32,446 nucleotides of DNA from an uncultured Ruminococcus sp. (GCA_945877315.1 CAMCRP010000037.1:1-32446); one strand, 5' to 3'. Counted from the first letter of the stretch, positions 22,090-31,102 are shown. Notes: generated by a model from the letters alone, not told the origin. Numbers and translations are program-made.

Positions 22090-22157
22090 CAAAGATAGTT
22101 ATTTTTGGCGAATTTTGAGTATGTGGGCTTTTAATCTTTTTATGGTGTAAACTATCA
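22090..22157 (-). promoter_or_regulatory. Repeated regulatory element, copy C
   Basis: TAGTTATTT at 22096 matches copy A at 27 of the first 32 bases, and a degenerate palindrome TGGTGTAAACTATCA begins exactly 47 nt downstream (22143), the spacing found in copies A and B. On the minus strand TATCTTTG (22097-22090), a good -7 box, follows. The element overlaps the 3' end of the spanin gene and would transcribe the attP region leftward. Confidence 0.5.
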
Positions 22158-22614
22158 TTAGAAAAAATATCGCCGCCCAAAAGCCGTAAATTGAAGTCTT
22201 CTGAAACCAAGTCAGCTGTCGGGGCACTTCCACCGTCTCTGTAACGGTCTCTGTCCTGACCCTCTCACGGTAAACAATGCTGTCACGCCGTTCAACGGGT
22301 TTCTGAAACTCTACGGGCTTTTTTTGCGGCTTCGTTCTCAGGTCGTGATAGAGAGAGCCGTCAGGGTTAATGCGAGCCTCAGAGGCGGCGTAATCGTTTT
22401 CAAGCTGTGAAACGCTGTCACGGGTCTCACGCTCGGCGGTCTGAGCGGGTATCTCCACAAAGACCGTATCAGGAACGTAGATCGTGACGGTCTCAACCCT
22501 GACCGTGTCCCGTTGTTCACTGTTCACGCTGTCTGAGACGTGACGGGAGGCGGCACAACCGCACAAGAGGAGAGCCGCCATAAGAAGAGGTATGAGTAAC
22601 CTGAGTGTCTTCAT
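22099..22614 (-). CDS. Unimolecular spanin-like lipoprotein
   Basis: A 171-aa protein with the architecture of T1-type u-spanins. A lipoprotein signal peptide (MKTLRLLIPLLMAALLL) with lipobox LCGC puts C20 at the outer membrane. A periplasmic region (SDSVNSEQRDTVRVETVTIY, VSQLENDYAASEA, FQKPVERRDSIVYRERVRTE) follows, and a single C-terminal transmembrane segment (about 141-158, YGFWAAIFFLMIVYTI) plus a basic tail anchors it in the inner membrane. It would fuse the two membranes in the last lysis step. It is downstream of amidase and holin-like genes in a lysis cassette. The function rests on architecture and context; sequence identity to known spanins cannot be judged. Confidence 0.72.
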   Translation of the reverse strand: MKTLRLLIPLLMAALLLCGCAASRHVSDSVNSEQRDTVRVETVTIYVPDTVFVEIPAQTAERETRDSVSQLENDYAASEARINPDGSLYHDLRTKPQKKPVEFQKPVERRDSIVYRERVRTETVTETVEVPRQLTWFQKTSIYGFWAAIFFLMIVYTIKRLKAHILKIRQK

Positions 22615-22621
22615 TGCCGTG

Positions 22622-23212
22622 TCATTGGTTTTGTTTGATGAATGTTTTGATACCCTGAACGTGAGCTGCTGTTACAGCCTGTTTCCCCTCTTCTGAAAGA
22701 AGAAACGCCACGTCTTCCCTGTTGTCCTGAAACAGGTTCTCCGTCAGAACAGCGGCACAGAGCGTGTCACGGCACATGGCGAGGTTCTGAGCGAGATACA
22801 TTTCTGCGGGAACAGAGCGGTTGCCTCTAAGACCGTTGTCAAGAGCTGCTTGCCACAGGCATTTGGCAAGGCGTTTGCTTCTGTCTGATGCGTTCAGAGA
22901 TACGTGAGCCGAGAAGCCCCGTGCGCTGAGCCACTGACCGCCTGAGCCTGCGGCATTGTTGTGAACAGAGACGAGAAGAACATTCTTTGAGCCGAGAGAA
23001 CGACATACGGCATTCACACGGCGGCAGCGTTCTCTGAGGCTGATGTCCTCTTCCTCTGTTACTATCCGTTCAGCGTCAAAGCCCTCAGCCGTGAGAGCCT
23101 GAACAATTCGGCGGGCGATTTCGCGTGTATAGGAATACTCTCTGAGAGAGCCGTCAGGGGAACGCTTGCCCGCCGTATCAACCCCGTGACCGTTGTCAAT
23201 TAAAATCTTCAT
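22622..23212 (-). CDS. N-acetylmuramoyl-L-alanine amidase (Amidase_3), endolysin
   Basis: A 196-aa protein consisting of the Amidase_3 catalytic domain alone. Zinc ligands H9 (LIDNGHG), E25 (SLREYS) and H84 (LLVSVHNNAA), and catalytic E158 (VLTEN) are all present at family spacing. It cleaves the amide between MurNAc and L-Ala of the peptidoglycan. No signal peptide or cell-wall-binding domain is present, so release needs a holin. The holin-like gene upstream overlaps it by 4 nt (ATGA), and the u-spanin gene follows after 7 nt, completing the cassette. Confidence 0.92.
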   Translation of the reverse strand: MKILIDNGHGVDTAGKRSPDGSLREYSYTREIARRIVQALTAEGFDAERIVTEEEDISLRERCRRVNAVCRSLGSKNVLLVSVHNNAAGSGGQWLSARGFSAHVSLNASDRSKRLAKCLWQAALDNGLRGNRSVPAEMYLAQNLAMCRDTLCAAVLTENLFQDNREDVAFLLSEEGKQAVTAAHVQGIKTFIKQNQ

Positions 23213-23814
23213 TTCTGTAATCTGTGATAAAAATCCAACTTGATATTGTCGTAAGCAGCCGTGATGTTTGTGAACGCACGCTCGTCATTCACGCCGTTCT
23301 CAGAATAGAGTTCGGCTTCAACAACACGGGCAACCTGTTCAATCCATTCAGGGTTGCAATATTCTGAAAGACGCTGCCCCCTGTAACGGAAACTGTCAAA
23401 GCGGCTGTTGCGGTCTTCATAGAGGTTCTTCAAGAGCGTTCGTATTTTCCTCTGTGTGGCTTCATGGTCTGCGATGTGGTTCTCTGTTCTGATTTTCTTG
23501 ATGAGGGCTGCAACCTTATAGGCGGCGAGGTCAAAATACGAGTTTGAGATATTCTTTATCCTGAGTTGTGTTTCAGGAATAAGACCCTCAGCAATGTCAA
23601 GCATTGCCTCGTTGTTGCTTGTTGCCGTCTCTTGAATTTTTTCAAGCTGTTTGGAGTAGTCCCCCATAATCTTCTCAATGACGGATTTGAACCACTTGAA
23701 ACAAGTGACCATCAACCCCATTGACAGAATAAGGAAGACAGCACAGACCACCACCATAAACCCGTAATCGCTGATGTCACGGGCAATCTCTGTTACGTTT
23801 TGCGCTTCATTCAT
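23209..23814 (-). CDS. Holin-like membrane protein
   Basis: A 201-aa protein. A single strong transmembrane segment at about 18-38 (GFMVVVCAVFLILSMGLMVT) is followed by a long helical, probably coiled-coil, domain. No signal peptide cleavage is expected. Placement directly upstream of the amidase with an ATGA overlap makes it the best holin or lysis-control candidate, although classical holins are shorter; the large soluble part could have another role. The promoter element with TACCTTTG at 23849-23856 lies just upstream. Confidence 0.55.
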   Translation of the reverse strand: MNEAQNVTEIARDISDYGFMVVVCAVFLILSMGLMVTCFKWFKSVIEKIMGDYSKQLEKIQETATSNNEAMLDIAEGLIPETQLRIKNISNSYFDLAAYKVAALIKKIRTENHIADHEATQRKIRTLLKNLYEDRNSRFDSFRYRGQRLSEYCNPEWIEQVARVVEAELYSENGVNDERAFTNITAAYDNIKLDFYHRLQK

Positions 23815-23848
23815 TGTCTTTGACAGTTTTTAGATGTTAATTTCAGTA

Positions 23849-23880
23849 CAAAGGTACTTCAAATGATTATAATAAAATCA
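23849..23880 (-). promoter_or_regulatory. Phage promoter with palindromic operator (copy 2, lysis genes)
   Basis: Minus strand: TACCTTTG (23856-23849) fits TAnnTTTG. The near-palindrome TGATTATAATAAAATCA (23864-23880) lies 7 nt away, exactly as in copy 1 at 8040-8071, and the flanking CTGAAAA is shared. It overlaps the end of the upstream gene and should drive the lysis cassette. Confidence 0.65.
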
Positions 23881-24355
23881 CATTTTCAGGCTTTTCTTCA
23901 AGACGAGCCTCCAATTCATTGATTTTGTCTCTCTGAGCCTGTCTTTCGGTGTGTAAAGCGGCAATATCATAGGGAAGAGGAAGACCCGTGAGAGAGGCTT
24001 CATAGCACTTTGTGACCTGATAGTCGCTTGCCGTGAGAGCGTCTTTGAGCGTCTGTATCTCACGCCTGACCCTCTGAATGTCGAACTTCTTCACATAGTG
24101 ATAGGCGATGTGGTCACCCGCATCATAGGCGACAGGAACGACAATGAAGTCATCGCCGCCCGATTCAACGATGTCAGTATCAATCGGGTCAACGGGCTTC
24201 CACTCGTCAGAGAGAGCCGCCGCCTGTTCTTCAACCGTGATTATACGGACGTGATTGTTGCCCTCTTCATCTGTTGTCACTTCACGCTGTTCAGAGAGGA
24301 AGCGGGAAACAAGCGTCCCGCCCTCAATGTAGCCGTATTCAAATTCTTCTTTCAT
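23867..24355 (-). CDS. Hypothetical protein downstream of the tail gene
   Basis: A 162-aa acidic protein. An N-terminal beta-rich part (EYGYIEGGTLVSRFL, VRIITVEEQ, DFIVVPVAYDAGDHIAYHYV) is followed by helices ending in a coiled-coil (ERQAQRDKINELEARLEEK). Placed 11 nt after the 1590-aa tail gene, it could be a small chaperone or attachment partner of that fibre, but I do not recognise a known assembly family. It precedes the lysis promoter. Confidence 0.6.
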   Translation of the reverse strand: MKEEFEYGYIEGGTLVSRFLSEQREVTTDEEGNNHVRIITVEEQAAALSDEWKPVDPIDTDIVESGGDDFIVVPVAYDAGDHIAYHYVKKFDIQRVRREIQTLKDALTASDYQVTKCYEASLTGLPLPYDIAALHTERQAQRDKINELEARLEEKPENVILL

Positions 24356-24366
24356 ATTCTTTCACT

Positions 24367-27300
24367 TTAATACTTGAAACGTGATAAAGTCCACACAGAG
24401 ACGTCTTCGCCGTTGATAGAGAACTTTACGAAATGAGCTATAAGGCACTGACCCTGACCAACGTCATAGTATTCATTCTCTGTGCTATCGTCAAATAGTT
24501 TATAGCCTGAGCGTGGATACACCCTCATATAGCCCGTCCACAACTGTTTCAGAATGATTGTCTGACCCTGTTTGTCAGAGGCTGGCAAATAGACGTTCTG
24601 TTTGACAGAAGACAGCCCAACGACAAGCGTCTGTGCGTCTGTCAGGTTTGTTGTTGTGGTGGTTTTTCCGAATATCTTCTTTATCCCAAGCGTCAGTCCG
24701 TTGGCTTTCAGGTTGAAAAAATAACCTCCAAATGCGGGGGCTGTTCCTGAGTTTGAGGCATATCCATAGACAGCAGCCAAGAGCGTTGATTCGCCTGATT
24801 CCCATTCTGTCTTGTTCAGGTTTCCATAACCGAGACCACAGATAGCCGCTCTTTGGTCAAGACCTGATGAAGCCGCAACGCAACGTGTGCCCGCCCTGTT
24901 CGCGAAGATACCTGACGGCGACATATAGCTCACGGCTGAGGTTGAGCCGTTTGAACGGGCTTCAATGATACCCGTTGCGGCGTTCAGTTCAATCTGTGAA
25001 CCAAGACCCGTCTCAACAGCATAGTCGCCGCCTGACGTGGCTGACTTGATGTAGATGCGGTTGTTCTTCGCATCAAGCTCAATGATGTCTCCGCTGCTCA
25101 GGGTTGAGACGATCTTGCCGCCGCTCATAAACCAATCTCCGATGTTGGCGTTCTCAGCCAACAAGAGGTTTGTCGCAACGCTCTCAAAAGACGCTCCGAA
25201 GCTGTTCCACTTATTTGTGTTTGGCGGTGCCACGTTTGAGAACGTTCCTGCGTCAATGCGTGCGATATAATAAGTGTCGCCGCTCTTCACACAGTCAAGG
25301 CGGTTGGCGTTTCCGTAATAGGTCTTTGAGGCTGAATAAACGCCACGGTAAACCATAACGGGGGCATAGCTCTTGCCGTCTTTTCCGTCCGTTCCGTCAT
25401 AAGGCGTTATACGGATAGGCGTTGACCATTGTTCAATCAGGGTTGAGCCGTCAGCCGATTTCTTCGCTATCGTCATCCAAAGGTAATAACCTGTTGAGAC
25501 GGAGGGCTGCGTGGTTGTCCACCCTGACGGGTTGAGAGCGGTTTTTGTCAGAGACGGTGCTGACGTTGTTGAGCCGTTCTTCGCATACCTGATTTCATAA
25601 TAAGGTGCGTCCGCTCCGTCTGAACCGTCAGAACCGTCTGCGCCGTCCGTGCCGAACTTCGCCCACAGAGCCGCCACAGCGTTATTAGCCGCCGAACCGA
25701 TGAAGCTGCCCCACTTGCCGTCAACTTTCTTTCTGTAACAGAGCCATTCATACTTGTATGTCCCGTTCACGCCTGACGGGTCATCCGTCCAACCTGACGG
25801 CACATAATCGTCATTCTGAGACGTTCCTGTCGGCGTTGACGGGGCTGAGCTTGACGTGGTGCGCTTATAGATATACTCATATCCGAAGCCGTCATCGCCT
25901 TTCCACTTTGACCAAGAATATTTGCTCCATGTCAGGCTGTCTGTCGGGAGGCTGTCACAATAAATGCCGATGTACTTGTCAGGTGTCTCGCCGTTGTTGT
26001 CTGACCAATCATTTGTTGTCAGGCTCTTTGCATATTTGATATGAACATAGGCGTTCACACCGTCAAGACCGTCAGCCCCGTTCTCTCCCTTGTCGCCCTT
26101 GAACTGACCCGCATTTACCCAGCTGTCGCCGTCCCACACATAGAGGTTCTGACCAACGATATAGCAGTCTGACGGGTCAGCGGGCGGGGTCGGCAGGTCA
26201 GAGACAGAAGAGACCGTTCCTTTAATCTTGATTGAAGTGCCGTCTTCGCCTTTCTCGCCTTTGATACGGCTTATCTGCCACGCCCCCCAAACGCCGTTGT
26301 TCTTCACGGCGGTCGCCATCCAAATGGTTGCCTCAGAAGCCGTGTTCGTCCATTGACTGTTTGTGTTCGGGTGTCCTGACGGGGCTGACGGGTTATCCAC
26401 GGAACTGAACTCAACGTCAAAATCGGCGGTATCAGTCATTTGTCGTGGCGTAGTCCATGACGCTTGCTGAGGGTCAAGACCGTCAGAAGAGAATATGCGT
26501 GTCGAAGCCCACAACTTCTCTTCGCCTGACGGAACGCCGTCTGACCACCCTGTCGGAACAGGATTGGCGTAAGAGCCGCCTGTCGGTGTGGTCGGTGCTG
26601 TGTTGCTTCTCTTGAAGACGGTTGATTTATAAGCCGTGTTCGGGCTGAGACCGTCAAGACCGTCAGACCCGTCTTCTCCCTTGTCACCTTTTTCTCCTTT
26701 CTGACCCTCAGCCAAAATCTGCCAATAGGTCGGATTGGTCGGCACAACGCCCCTTGACGGTGTGGCGTAAACATAGCGGTAGGTTGACGTGAGACCGTTA
26801 GCCGTGAAAGTCACTTCATCGCCGTTATAATAGACGTAGGCGGCGTTCCAAACGCCTCTGTAACAGCCGATATAGCTTTCATCGCCGCCCTCATTCTGAA
26901 CGAGCGTTCCCCTGAGCCTCAGAAGCCCGTCTCCCTGAGTGTTGAAAGAGAGCTTGTTGCCGAGTTTCAGGGCGTTTGCTATCATATCAAAATAGCTCTG
27001 TCCGTCACCTGAGACCACCCTGTCCGTTGTGACACGCCCTGGAAGAACCTCAGTGAAGCCGTACAGAGTGACAAAGCTTCGCTCGCCGTCATACTCTGAG
27101 TTGAGCACGCCGACAAGCAGATGATAGAAGCCTGAGACCTGACCCATTTTGATTGCCGTCTCAGACAACAGGAAAGAACCTGTCTGACCCGTCTCAGAGA
27201 CTTTGGCGTAGAGATAGAATTTCTTCTCGCCCTCTTCAATCCTCCCGCTCATATATTCCTCAACGTCCCAGAAGCGGTATTCTGAGGTGTCGTGTGATGA

Positions 27301-29139
27301 ACTCAGGGAGCTGATGCCGAGCGTCATGTGCTGAATGATGCCCGCCTCTGCCGTGAGCTGTTTCTGTTCGTTGTCCCATGTTATGGCGTGAGCCACCTGA
27401 ACGGGGTTTGTGCGTGATGAGACAAAGCGGAATTGAAGACTTTCATCGCCGACAAGGAGGCTCATCGTCTGAACCGCTATCGGACTGATAGACCCTGTGA
27501 AGTTTTCAAGGAGAGAGGCTTCAAGCATGGCTATCGTTTCCCGTGCGTCCCTGAACCGCCTCTTCGTGAATTGAAGCGCAGCCCGCTGATTGTCCTCAAT
27601 GAGAACCTCCTGCGATTGAAGCTCTTTCAGGGTTGATGACACACTGCCCGAGACCGTTGTGTTGCTCAACTCAATCACGGGGCTGTACGGCTTGTTGATA
27701 TAGTCTTTTATGCCCGTTATGCGCACAAGCACGGGGTCGGGCTGAAAGCGGGGATCTGTGAAGCGGATGAAGCCGCCGAGAACAATGCGCCCGCCGATGT
27801 TCAGCCAATCTTTCTTCGCCCAAATGCCGTCAAGCTCTCCCGTGAACGTGAGCTTCGTGTCCTCATTGTCAAAGAGGTATTTCACGGCTTCACGGAACAT
27901 ATCCCAAGAAGCCCCTGTCTTCGTCTTGTTGTCACAAATATAAGCGTCAGGCATCATACAGTTGAAGACGGCGTATTTGTCGCCCTCACGGGGCTTGAAT
28001 GTCTCATTCGGCATGGTCTGCCCGTCAATCTCCTGCGGGACAAGCTCAAAGCGGCGAGCCTCTTTCTTCACGCCCCTGACCGTCTTCGCCTCATGATAGT
28101 ATTTGACTTCAAACTCACGTCCTGCGAGCATACCCGTCTGAAAGATGACGGTCATCGTTTCTCCCTCTATCAGGCATTCTTCAAAGTTCAGCGTCTCAGG
28201 TATGGTCGTGTCCGTGAAGTCATAGAAGTTCGTCTCAGCGTCAACCGTGATGACCTTTGAGACCTCGCCGACACGCTTCGGGCTGATTGAAGAGCAGTCA
28301 AGGCTGTCTTCGGCAAGGCTCGCAAGCTGTTTGTCGTAACGCCTGATTGAAAGCCCGTCCTCGTCTGTGATGTAGAGGCGTGAGCTGTCTTGATTGAAGC
28401 CGTCTTCTGTGTCGAAATGCTCGCCGTCAAAGCCGAGCTGTTGAGACTTCGGAAGCCTCAGTTCAGAAGCCCCGTATTTTGACGGGTCAAGGTTATCCGT
28501 GCCACCCTGAACGTAGAGGATTTCAACAGGGGGCTGCTCTCCCGTGTTCGTTCGTCCCACGCCTGACTTGAAGCCGTTGCCACGCCCGTAGCTCAGGGGC
28601 AGGGGATAGGTCTTGTTGTACTCAACCTTTTTCAGAGAAACCCGCTTCCCCTTGAACTCATACTCCGTCTTGAACTCAGAAGCCTGTTGTTTGAGAGCGT
28701 CAAGACAGAAAGCGTGGTCATAGTTGATACACTGCTCAACGCCGTCAATGCAGTCGCCGACCGTCCACCCCTTGTCACGGCGGTTCATATTGTCAACGAA
28801 CATTTGAAGATGCTCAATAGGTTTTGCCGTCAGGCTGAACTTCAAACGCCCGTCAACGGTGTTGCGGAACTTCCATATCTTGGCTTTCGCCTCGGGGGCT
28901 TCCATTGTGACCGTGTACTCAAAGTAACGGCTGTGCTTCATCTTAAAAGCTTCGGGGCGTTCAAGCGTGAACGTCTCGCCCTGAAACTCACAGTAAGAGC
29001 CGACAGGCAGCTCAACGTGTTCAGGCAACGAATAATAGAGCGTCAGAGAGTGTTCACCCATGATGACCCTGTGGCGGTAGCTGTTATCGTCAACCTCAAT
29101 GTCGAGCACCTTATAGCCGAGTTGATTGAAAATTTTCAT
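24367..29139 (-). CDS. Large tail tip/fibre protein with collagen-like segments
   Basis: A 1590-aa protein. The N-terminal about 560 residues resemble baseplate/tail-tip proteins of Bacteroides phages (MGEHSLTLYYSLPEHVELPV, then YFEYTVTMEAPEAKAK). From about 800 on, collagen-like Gly-X-Y runs occur: EGQKGEKGDKGEDGSDG (about 813), KGEKGEDG, KGDKGENGADGLDG (about 1011), GTDGADGSDGSDGAD (about 1161) and GTDGKDGKS (about 1245). They alternate with beta modules that begin like carbohydrate-binding domains (YRGVWNAAYVYYNGDEVTF, YRGVYSASKTYYGN). The C-terminus (about 1300-1590) is a different domain. It is probably a trimeric receptor-contacting structure. A copy of the repeated late element lies just upstream. 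Confidence 0.85.
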   Translation of the reverse strand: MKIFNQLGYKVLDIEVDDNSYRHRVIMGEHSLTLYYSLPEHVELPVGSYCEFQGETFTLERPEAFKMKHSRYFEYTVTMEAPEAKAKIWKFRNTVDGRLKFSLTAKPIEHLQMFVDNMNRRDKGWTVGDCIDGVEQCINYDHAFCLDALKQQASEFKTEYEFKGKRVSLKKVEYNKTYPLPLSYGRGNGFKSGVGRTNTGEQPPVEILYVQGGTDNLDPSKYGASELRLPKSQQLGFDGEHFDTEDGFNQDSSRLYITDEDGLSIRRYDKQLASLAEDSLDCSSISPKRVGEVSKVITVDAETNFYDFTDTTIPETLNFEECLIEGETMTVIFQTGMLAGREFEVKYYHEAKTVRGVKKEARRFELVPQEIDGQTMPNETFKPREGDKYAVFNCMMPDAYICDNKTKTGASWDMFREAVKYLFDNEDTKLTFTGELDGIWAKKDWLNIGGRIVLGGFIRFTDPRFQPDPVLVRITGIKDYINKPYSPVIELSNTTVSGSVSSTLKELQSQEVLIEDNQRAALQFTKRRFRDARETIAMLEASLLENFTGSISPIAVQTMSLLVGDESLQFRFVSSRTNPVQVAHAITWDNEQKQLTAEAGIIQHMTLGISSLSSSHDTSEYRFWDVEEYMSGRIEEGEKKFYLYAKVSETGQTGSFLLSETAIKMGQVSGFYHLLVGVLNSEYDGERSFVTLYGFTEVLPGRVTTDRVVSGDGQSYFDMIANALKLGNKLSFNTQGDGLLRLRGTLVQNEGGDESYIGCYRGVWNAAYVYYNGDEVTFTANGLTSTYRYVYATPSRGVVPTNPTYWQILAEGQKGEKGDKGEDGSDGLDGLSPNTAYKSTVFKRSNTAPTTPTGGSYANPVPTGWSDGVPSGEEKLWASTRIFSSDGLDPQQASWTTPRQMTDTADFDVEFSSVDNPSAPSGHPNTNSQWTNTASEATIWMATAVKNNGVWGAWQISRIKGEKGEDGTSIKIKGTVSSVSDLPTPPADPSDCYIVGQNLYVWDGDSWVNAGQFKGDKGENGADGLDGVNAYVHIKYAKSLTTNDWSDNNGETPDKYIGIYCDSLPTDSLTWSKYSWSKWKGDDGFGYEYIYKRTTSSSAPSTPTGTSQNDDYVPSGWTDDPSGVNGTYKYEWLCYRKKVDGKWGSFIGSAANNAVAALWAKFGTDGADGSDGSDGADAPYYEIRYAKNGSTTSAPSLTKTALNPSGWTTTQPSVSTGYYLWMTIAKKSADGSTLIEQWSTPIRITPYDGTDGKDGKSYAPVMVYRGVYSASKTYYGNANRLDCVKSGDTYYIARIDAGTFSNVAPPNTNKWNSFGASFESVATNLLLAENANIGDWFMSGGKIVSTLSSGDIIELDAKNNRIYIKSATSGGDYAVETGLGSQIELNAATGIIEARSNGSTSAVSYMSPSGIFANRAGTRCVAASSGLDQRAAICGLGYGNLNKTEWESGESTLLAAVYGYASNSGTAPAFGGYFFNLKANGLTLGIKKIFGKTTTTTNLTDAQTLVVGLSSVKQNVYLPASDKQGQTIILKQLWTGYMRVYPRSGYKLFDDSTENEYYDVGQGQCLIAHFVKFSINGEDVSVWTLSRFKY

Positions 29140-29154
29140 CTTGTTTCAGAATTT

Positions 29155-29217
29155 GAGTTATTTTCTCCGAATTTCCCCTCTGTCGGCTTTTCTTTTATGA
29201 TTGGTATGTTTATACCA
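29155..29217 (-). promoter_or_regulatory. Repeated regulatory element, copy B (upstream of tail gene)
   Basis: GAGTTATTT at 29155 starts a block with internal CGAATTT, and the perfect 16-bp palindrome TGGTATGTTTATACCA (29202-29217) begins exactly 47 nt later. The palindrome is identical to copy A at 5413-5428. It probably controls the tail gene whose ATG is at 29139. Confidence 0.6.
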
Positions 29218-29381
29218 TAATCACTCCGAAAGCGTCTGTACGGGGCTAATTTCGCCTTTCCGCGTATTTCACGGAGAAAGAGCCTGACCCGCCGCCGAGA
29301 CGGAATGCCCGCAGGGCTGTCAACTCCCACGGCGGCTGTCCTGACCTGACGGCGGGCGGCTCTGACGTTGTTCAGCGGTAA
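29218..29381. other. Gene-free stretch between tail gene and DGR
   Basis: Together with the element at 29155-29217 this makes a roughly 240-nt gap. The only ORF across it starts with GTG and runs through the palindrome, so it is not believable. It is GC-rich at the right end. Nothing further is supported. Confidence 0.4.
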
Positions 29382-29780
29382 TTACTTGATGCCGAGTTCA
29401 GCGCAGTCTGCGTCCACCTGAGACTTCAAGGCGGTGCGCTCTGTCAAGAAAGCACGGTAAGCCTCAGTGCGGGCGGCGGCTTCTTCTTCACTCAACAGAC
29501 CCATTTGCGCCGAGTTATACTCGTTCACAAGTTTCTGTTCGTAGTTGCCGTCCCAACGCTCAGTCAAGACCTTTTCAGTGATTTTGTTCGCTGAGAGCGG
29601 TGCCCATACGGTAACCTCCTCGCAGACCCACTGAGGTTGAGCCTGAGCCTCCTGAGCGGTCTCACTGTTCTCACTTGCCTGTACGGGCTTCTCTTCTTCT
29701 CTGATGTTGTAGCGGTAGCGGAAAGAACCGTTGCCGACAGCCTCCAATTTCTTGGGCTGATTGTCATAAAACGCTTGCAT
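29382..29780 (-). CDS. Hypothetical protein downstream of the DGR reverse transcriptase
   Basis: A 132-aa protein. It has a short beta N-terminus (MQAFYDNQPKKLEAVGNGSF, YRYNIREEE), a Gln/Ala/Glu-rich linker (ASENSETAQEAQAQPQ), a middle segment with the WVCEEVTVWAPLSANKI pattern and a helical C-terminus (LSEEEAAARTEAYRAFL). This domain order resembles small tail-fibre assembly-type proteins, but the family is not certain. It overlaps the reverse transcriptase gene by 17 nt, so it is in the DGR operon, upstream of the tail gene. Confidence 0.6.
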   Translation of the reverse strand: MQAFYDNQPKKLEAVGNGSFRYRYNIREEEKPVQASENSETAQEAQAQPQWVCEEVTVWAPLSANKITEKVLTERWDGNYEQKLVNEYNSAQMGLLSEEEAAARTEAYRAFLTERTALKSQVDADCAELGIK

Positions 29781-30828
29781 AATACTTGGGTTTAATGATT
29801 GTTTTCAATAAATGTTTTGAGTTGCTGTGCTTAGCCCAACCGAGCCACGGGGCGAGAGCCTGTTTGTATTGTTTCGGCTCAACGTCCTGACGGCGGTTCA
29901 GGCGGGCGGCGGCACGGACAAAATTCTTCTTGATTGATTTACGTATGAGTTTCTGATGGCGAAAGAACTTATAGCCGACATAATCAACGGCTCGCCCGTG
30001 ACGGTCATAGCGGTTCTCAGCCACAGGGAAAATCTGATAGTTGCCCTTTATCGTCAGTTCAAGCTCCGTTTCAAGGTATTCTTTGATGAGCTTGAAGACC
30101 TCACGCAAGACCTCTTTGCTGTCTGAGAAAAACGGTATGTCATCGGCGTATTCGGTTGCCTCCAACATCGGCTTCTCTTTCAGGTTCAGACGTTCACGGA
30201 TGAGGTCAGCCAAACGCTCGTTGACCCAGTGCATGAAATAGCACAGAAAGAGGTTGGCGAGATATTGGCTCAGATAATTCCCTATCGGCAGACCCTCTGC
30301 GCTGTCAATGATTTCATCCAATAGCCACAAGAGGTCAGCGTCCTTGATTTTGCGGCGAACGAGCCTCTTCATAACTCTGTGGCTAATTGAGGGGTAGTAT
30401 TTCCTGATGTCAATTTTCAGACAGAACAGGGGGCGACCCTCAAACTTTCGGATAATTCTGTCAACCTGACGGGCGCAGCCCTCAATACCCCGTCCCTTGA
30501 TGCAGGAGTAGGTGTTATGAGTGAACGTGCGTGACCAGATAGGCTCTAAGACGTTCATTATGGCGTGATGAACAATGCGGTCAGGGTAATAAGGAAGACG
30601 GAATATGAGCCGTTCTTTCGGCTCGTAGATCGTGAACACGTCATAGGCTGAGGTCTTGAACGTCTTTGAACGCAGAGCCTCGTGAAGAGCCTGAATGTTG
30701 GCTTCACGGTTTTCATCGTGAACTCTCACGCCGTAGGAGTGCTGTTTCCCACGGCGGGCTTTCTCATCGGCGAGGCGCAGGTTCTCAACGCTGATGACCT
30801 TTTCCCATAAGTGACCGTATCTTTTCAT
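29764..30828 (-). CDS. Diversity-generating retroelement reverse transcriptase
   Basis: A 354-aa protein. RT motifs: LKIDIRKYY with catalytic D140; the DGR-specific LPIGNYLSQ at 180-188 (IGxxxSQ rather than the group II form); and TEYADD with D229 and D230. GRGIEGCAR and SKEVLREVFKLIK fit the fingers/palm. There is no maturase, endonuclease or RNase H domain, which is typical of DGR enzymes. It copies the template repeat RNA with errors opposite adenine, producing cDNA that replaces the variable repeat. ATG 30828 was chosen over the upstream in-frame 30891. The template repeat lies 160 nt upstream. Confidence 0.95.
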   Translation of the reverse strand: MKRYGHLWEKVISVENLRLADEKARRGKQHSYGVRVHDENREANIQALHEALRSKTFKTSAYDVFTIYEPKERLIFRLPYYPDRIVHHAIMNVLEPIWSRTFTHNTYSCIKGRGIEGCARQVDRIIRKFEGRPLFCLKIDIRKYYPSISHRVMKRLVRRKIKDADLLWLLDEIIDSAEGLPIGNYLSQYLANLFLCYFMHWVNERLADLIRERLNLKEKPMLEATEYADDIPFFSDSKEVLREVFKLIKEYLETELELTIKGNYQIFPVAENRYDRHGRAVDYVGYKFFRHQKLIRKSIKKNFVRAAARLNRRQDVEPKQYKQALAPWLGWAKHSNSKHLLKTIIKPKYYASVL

Positions 30829-30987
30829 TGTTTCTTTTTTTGCTTTGCTTTTCTTACTGAGAGCCGTCAGCCACCCATACAACAGGCGCACTTACCGACA
30901 CTCTTCGGGGTTTTCAGAAATTTTTTGCCAAGGGGCAAGGCTGTCATTCCGTTATATCTTTTGTCAGAGCCGAAGCCCTGTCTTTTG

Positions 30988-31102
30988 AAGCATAGGTGAG
31001 ACCCGATGTTCGTATTCGAATTCGAGGGGGTGTTATTCGAGTTCGCATAGGCGAGACCGTCATTCGCACCGTTATTCGCATTACCGCCGAACAGCACGCC
31101 AC
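30988..31102 (-). repeat. DGR template repeat (TR)
   Basis: 115 bp that align without gaps to the variable repeat at 31675-31789 (constant offset 687). Nineteen positions differ, and in every one the TR has A on the coding (minus) strand. The TR itself is not translated in a meaningful way. It lies between the accessory gene and the reverse transcriptase, the usual position. Confidence 0.96.

Noticed and set aside
22025-22210. 61-aa minus-strand ORF overlapping the spanin end
   Set aside because: It is out of frame with the spanin and lies across the repeated promoter element; no support.
25370-26710. Tandem repeats in the tail gene as a CRISPR array
   Set aside because: The repeats encode Gly-X-Y collagen runs in frame, with no constant repeat or unique spacers.
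29136-29330. 64-aa minus-strand ORF before the tail gene
   Set aside because: GTG start, runs through the palindromic regulatory element, and has no recognisable composition.
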